DNA from: an uncultured Roseateles sp.
GTDB lineage: Bacteria > Pseudomonadota > Gammaproteobacteria > Burkholderiales > Burkholderiaceae
Length of the DNA stretch: 23,016 bases
Assembly (NCBI GenBank): GCA_946886855.1
Contig: CAMPJJ010000091.1
Span: forward strand, 1-23,016
Direction of reading: 5' to 3'
The notes beneath the pieces were generated by a model, which had not been told where the DNA came from, did not search any database, and saw only the letters and a list, made by a program, of their open reading frames with translations. Position 1 is the first letter of the stretch. Each line of letters starts with the position of its first letter. Of this stretch, positions 18,103-23,016 are shown one piece after another. Position numbers and translations under genes: made by a program.

Positions 18103-20307
18103 TCAGAGCTTCATCTCCAGGTTGAGCTGGAACCACGGCTTCAGACCGCGACCGGTGGCGTAGAACTGATCACCGGGGAGCTGGGTCTCGGCCCGGGCGT
18201 CGAGCGGGAACAGATTATTGGCCGAGAAGCGCACCGAGGTCTTCGGGCTGAGCATCCACTGGGCGAAAACGTCCAGGCCGCGGTTGCGCGAGTACTCGAC
18301 GCTCTGACGATCGGTCTGACGCACCGTGTAGACCGGCGTGTAGTTCAGGTTGGCGCCGGTGGTGACCGGCACGCTGCTGAACCGGTAGTCGAAGCCGAGG
18401 TTGGCGGTCCAGGGCTGCTGCTGGTCGAGCCGGTTGTCCGGGCCGTCCACCGCTTTCACCCGCGAACGGTAGACGCTCACGGAGCTGCGCAGGTTCAACG
18501 GCAGCTTCGGATCGAACAGCGACGGGAACAGCTCGCCCGCACGGCCCTTGAGCTCCATCTCGATGCCGCTGGTGGTGGCGCTGGAGAAGTTCATCGGCCG
18601 GATCACGTAACGCGGCACCGTGGACAGCGGCGGATTGGCCGCATCCAGGGTCACGACGTTGCGGATCAGCTGGCTGATGTTGCGGTGGAAGAGGCCCACG
18701 CTGAAGAGGCTGCCGCCGGTGAGGTACTTTTCGTACGCGACATCGAAGCCGGTCGCGAGTTCCGGCTTCAGGCCCGGATTGCCGATGCGGTCGGGATTGA
18801 ACTCGTCGTTCTGCTCGCCCGTGGCGGGGCTCGGGAACTTGCTGTTGGGCGTGTAGCGGCCCAGCATCTGCGTCAGCTCCGGCGCCTTGTAGCTGCGGGT
18901 GATGCTGGCGCGGATCATGTCGCGCCCCTTCGGGTCCAGCTTGTAGGTCAGGTGCCACAGCGGCGACAGCACGCTGGAACTGTTGCGCGCGTCGGTGGCG
19001 ATGCCGCGGCTGGTGGTCACGATCTGCTCGTGCCGCAGGCCGAAATAGGTGGACCACTGCGGGTTGATCTCCCACTCGTCCTGGACGAAGAAGGCCTGGC
19101 GGCGGATGCGGGCGCCGAAGTTCTCGCCGTTGAGTCCGGGGCTCTGCTCGTCGCCGGCGACCAGGGTGTTGCGGATCTCGTCGCGCTTGCGGAACTCGAA
19201 GTCCCAGCCGACGGTCAGCGTGTGCTCCTCGCCGAGGATCTGGCTGTACTTGCCGGCCTGCGTCAGGCTGCGGTCGCGGCTGTCGAGCAGCGCATCGACC
19301 GGCCTGCCGGTGAGCGTGTGGTTCTCGATGTGGTTCTTGGCGTCCTGCACGCCGGCCTTCAGTTCCCACTTCTGGGTCTCGCTGAAGCGGTTGTTCCACT
19401 GCGCGTTGGCGCGCAGCATCTGCCACGTGCCCCGGTTGTCGGCGTTGTCGTCCAGTCGCGTGCCGGGGCTGTAGACCGCGTCGGGCGTGAGCCGCACCGA
19501 GTTGTTCCAGAAGCCCTTCTGCGCGAAGCCGATCAGCGACACGGTCTCGTCGTCGCTGATCTTCCAGGTCGCGCGCGGCGCGGAATTGAAGCCGTGCCCC
19601 CAGTTGCGCATCTTCCCGTGCTGGGAAGCGACGACCGGCTGACCGTCCAGGTCGGTGCCGTTGCGCTCGGTCGTGGACTTCATCTCCTGCAGCCACTGGA
19701 ACGCCGACAGCGGCACCGACACCGACACCGGTCCGAAGCGCTCGCCGTAGGTGAAGGTGGCGGACGGCACCGGGTGGTTGATGTTGTAGCCCGCCCCGAC
19801 GCGCAGGTCGCGCTGCGACATCTTCGGCGCTTCCTTCAGGATGATGTTGATGGCGCCGGCGACCGCCTGCGCGCTCTGGTCGGCACTGGGACCCTTGGTG
19901 ATCTCGATGCGCTCGACCTGCGCGGGATCCAGCTGGTCCAGCTTGAAGCCGGGCGGCGCCGGATCACCGTTGATCAGGATCAGCGTGTAGCCCGAGCCCA
20001 GCCCGCGCATGCGCGGCGCACCGTCGGCAACGTTCACACCCGGCAAACGCTTGAGGACGTCGGCGACGCTGGTGTCGCCGTACTTGTCGAGCTCGTCGCG
20101 GCCGTAGATCTGCTTGGCCACCGGCGCGCGGCGGCGCAGCTCGGAATCGGTGTTCCGGCCGGTGATCTCCACGCGGTCCAGGCGCTTGCCCGACGTCGGC
20201 TCGCTGCCCAGCTCCGGAGGCGCGCCTTGCGCGAGCACGGCAGTCGCGGGCGCAAGCGCGGACAGGCAGACAAGGGCGCTGGCCCTGGCGATGGCGTGGA
20301 TCTTCAA
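18103..20307 (-). CDS. TonB-dependent outer-membrane receptor
   Basis: A 734-residue receptor. The signal peptide is MKIHAIARASALVCLSALAPATAVLA with likely cleavage before Gln27. A plug domain (about 60-162) includes TSVADVLKRLPGV, MRGLGSGYTLILING and VERIEITKGPSADQSAQAVAGAINIILK, and a 22-strand-type barrel extends to the C-terminus. The end is NLEMKL; most barrels end in an aromatic residue. VEITG (46-50) may be part of the TonB box. I place the start at TTG 20307, because GGGAG lies 6 nt before it and the signal peptide begins there; an in-frame ATG at 20496 would add 63 residues covering the upstream palindrome. The ligand is not predictable; no FecR/sigma pair is adjacent. Confidence 0.92.
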   Translation of the reverse strand: MKIHAIARASALVCLSALAPATAVLAQGAPPELGSEPTSGKRLDRVEITGRNTDSELRRRAPVAKQIYGRDELDKYGDTSVADVLKRLPGVNVADGAPRMRGLGSGYTLILINGDPAPPGFKLDQLDPAQVERIEITKGPSADQSAQAVAGAINIILKEAPKMSQRDLRVGAGYNINHPVPSATFTYGERFGPVSVSVPLSAFQWLQEMKSTTERNGTDLDGQPVVASQHGKMRNWGHGFNSAPRATWKISDDETVSLIGFAQKGFWNNSVRLTPDAVYSPGTRLDDNADNRGTWQMLRANAQWNNRFSETQKWELKAGVQDAKNHIENHTLTGRPVDALLDSRDRSLTQAGKYSQILGEEHTLTVGWDFEFRKRDEIRNTLVAGDEQSPGLNGENFGARIRRQAFFVQDEWEINPQWSTYFGLRHEQIVTTSRGIATDARNSSSVLSPLWHLTYKLDPKGRDMIRASITRSYKAPELTQMLGRYTPNSKFPSPATGEQNDEFNPDRIGNPGLKPELATGFDVAYEKYLTGGSLFSVGLFHRNISQLIRNVVTLDAANPPLSTVPRYVIRPMNFSSATTSGIEMELKGRAGELFPSLFDPKLPLNLRSSVSVYRSRVKAVDGPDNRLDQQQPWTANLGFDYRFSSVPVTTGANLNYTPVYTVRQTDRQSVEYSRNRGLDVFAQWMLSPKTSVRFSANNLFPLDARAETQLPGDQFYATGRGLKPWFQLNLEMKL

Positions 20308-20326
20308 AACGGGCTCCCGAGGAATT

Positions 20327-20355
20327 GGTGTCGACACCGTGTGTGTCGTGTCGAC
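20327..20355. promoter_or_regulatory. Palindrome and repeated GTGTCGAC upstream of the receptor gene
   Basis: GGTGTCGACACC at 20327-20338 is a perfect 12-bp palindrome. Its half GTGTCGAC (20328-20335) recurs at 20348-20355, exactly 20 bp away, giving two sites on the same DNA face. They lie 20-48 bp upstream of the proposed TTG start. They could be operator sites; it is not a Fur box as I know it. No protein can be assigned. Confidence 0.4.
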
Positions 20356-20485
20356 TTTTGTCTTTGACGGTAAACGGCGCGCAGCGTAGCCGTGCGCCGC
20401 CCGTTTCGACACCTCAGGTGCGACCAGCCGCGAAAAAAGTGGGATCAAACGCGAATCGGCGCCGTGGATGGCGACGACGGAGCAC

Positions 20486-20591
20486 GATCGGGACAACCGG
20501 GGCCCCTTTTCTCCGTGTCCCTCCTTCGCTTGCCTCCCGGCAAGCGAATTCCCTCCCTGACCTCCGAAAAGGGGCCCCGGTCGTCCCGATC
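20486..20591. repeat. 106-bp nested inverted repeat beyond tex
   Basis: Outer arms 20486-20511 and 20566-20591 (26 bp each) are complementary with one mismatch; in minus-strand RNA that mismatch is a G-U pair. Inside, a perfect 10-bp stem (20525-20534/20539-20548) carries a four-base loop. The rest of the interior is pyrimidine-rich on the plus strand, so minus-strand RNA would show about seven GGA triplets, one in the tetraloop. It begins 16 nt after the tex stop codon. It may be a 3'-end structure, a mobile-type intergenic repeat, or part of a small RNA. Confidence 0.85.
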
Positions 20592-20607
20592 CGAGGCACC
20601 GAGGTCG

Positions 20608-22947
<2,340 letters not shown>

Positions 22948-23016
22948 AACAGCGACGGGCCCAGGGCCCAGAGAGCAACGAAAGCGGGCAAGTTTAGGGC
23001 ACGGGAACGACGGCGC

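Noticed and set aside
18685..20367. A 560-residue plus-strand ORF opposite the TonB-dependent receptor
   Set aside because: Compositional shadow rich in Arg, Ala, Val and His without domains.

Overview
This window is about 23 kb of GC-rich DNA (roughly two-thirds G+C by eye) from a betaproteobacterium. It is most likely a Burkholderiales member of the Roseateles/Mitsuaria/Rubrivivax kind. The evidence is the protein sequences, the conserved order thrS-infC-rpmI-rplT-pheS-pheT-ihfA-merR, and the AlgR/LytTR-type regulator. It looks like ordinary chromosome: I see no insertion sequence, phage gene, CRISPR array or plasmid function.

Layout. (1) 1-1673, plus strand: the 3' part of a K+-independent membrane H+-pyrophosphatase (hppA), then a rho-independent terminator. 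(2) 1833-2690, plus strand: a J-domain protein with coiled-coil flanks. (3) 2730-6403, minus strand: an Mla/MCE-type lipid-transport operon (STAS-permease, ATPase, MCE protein, lipoprotein), with two of its three junctions coupled by ATGA overlaps. (4) 6467-7372 (minus) and 7508-8743 (plus): a membrane-anchored LytTR regulator diverging from an acyltransferase-3 protein. The gap between them holds a 12-bp direct repeat with a 21-bp period, a good LytTR operator candidate. (5) 8757-8833, minus: tRNA-Pro(GGG), whose terminator lies inside the acyltransferase C-terminal codons. (6) 16745 down to 8868, minus: the translation cluster thrS-infC-rpmI-rplT-pheS-pheT-ihfA-merR. (7) 16950-20307, minus: a patatin-like phospholipase downstream of a TonB-dependent receptor. 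(8) 20608-22947, minus: tex.

The most interesting signal is upstream of thrS. A 14-codon ORF with a Shine-Dalgarno (16852-16896) encodes a peptide with four Thr in an eight-residue stretch. A strong rho-independent terminator (16767-16795) ends only 21 nt before the thrS ATG. The RNA between them can fold in mutually exclusive ways: leader codons 5-6 with a segment just after the leader stop, or that segment with the right arm of the terminator. This is the architecture of ribosome-mediated transcription attenuation sensing charged tRNA-Thr. It differs from the translational operator known for E. coli thrS.

Other points are an AUC initiation codon for infC, a terminator between rplT and pheS, a hairpin-rich infC-rpmI spacer that could hold an L20 control site, and a 106-bp nested inverted repeat beyond tex whose loop is rich in GGA motifs on the minus strand.
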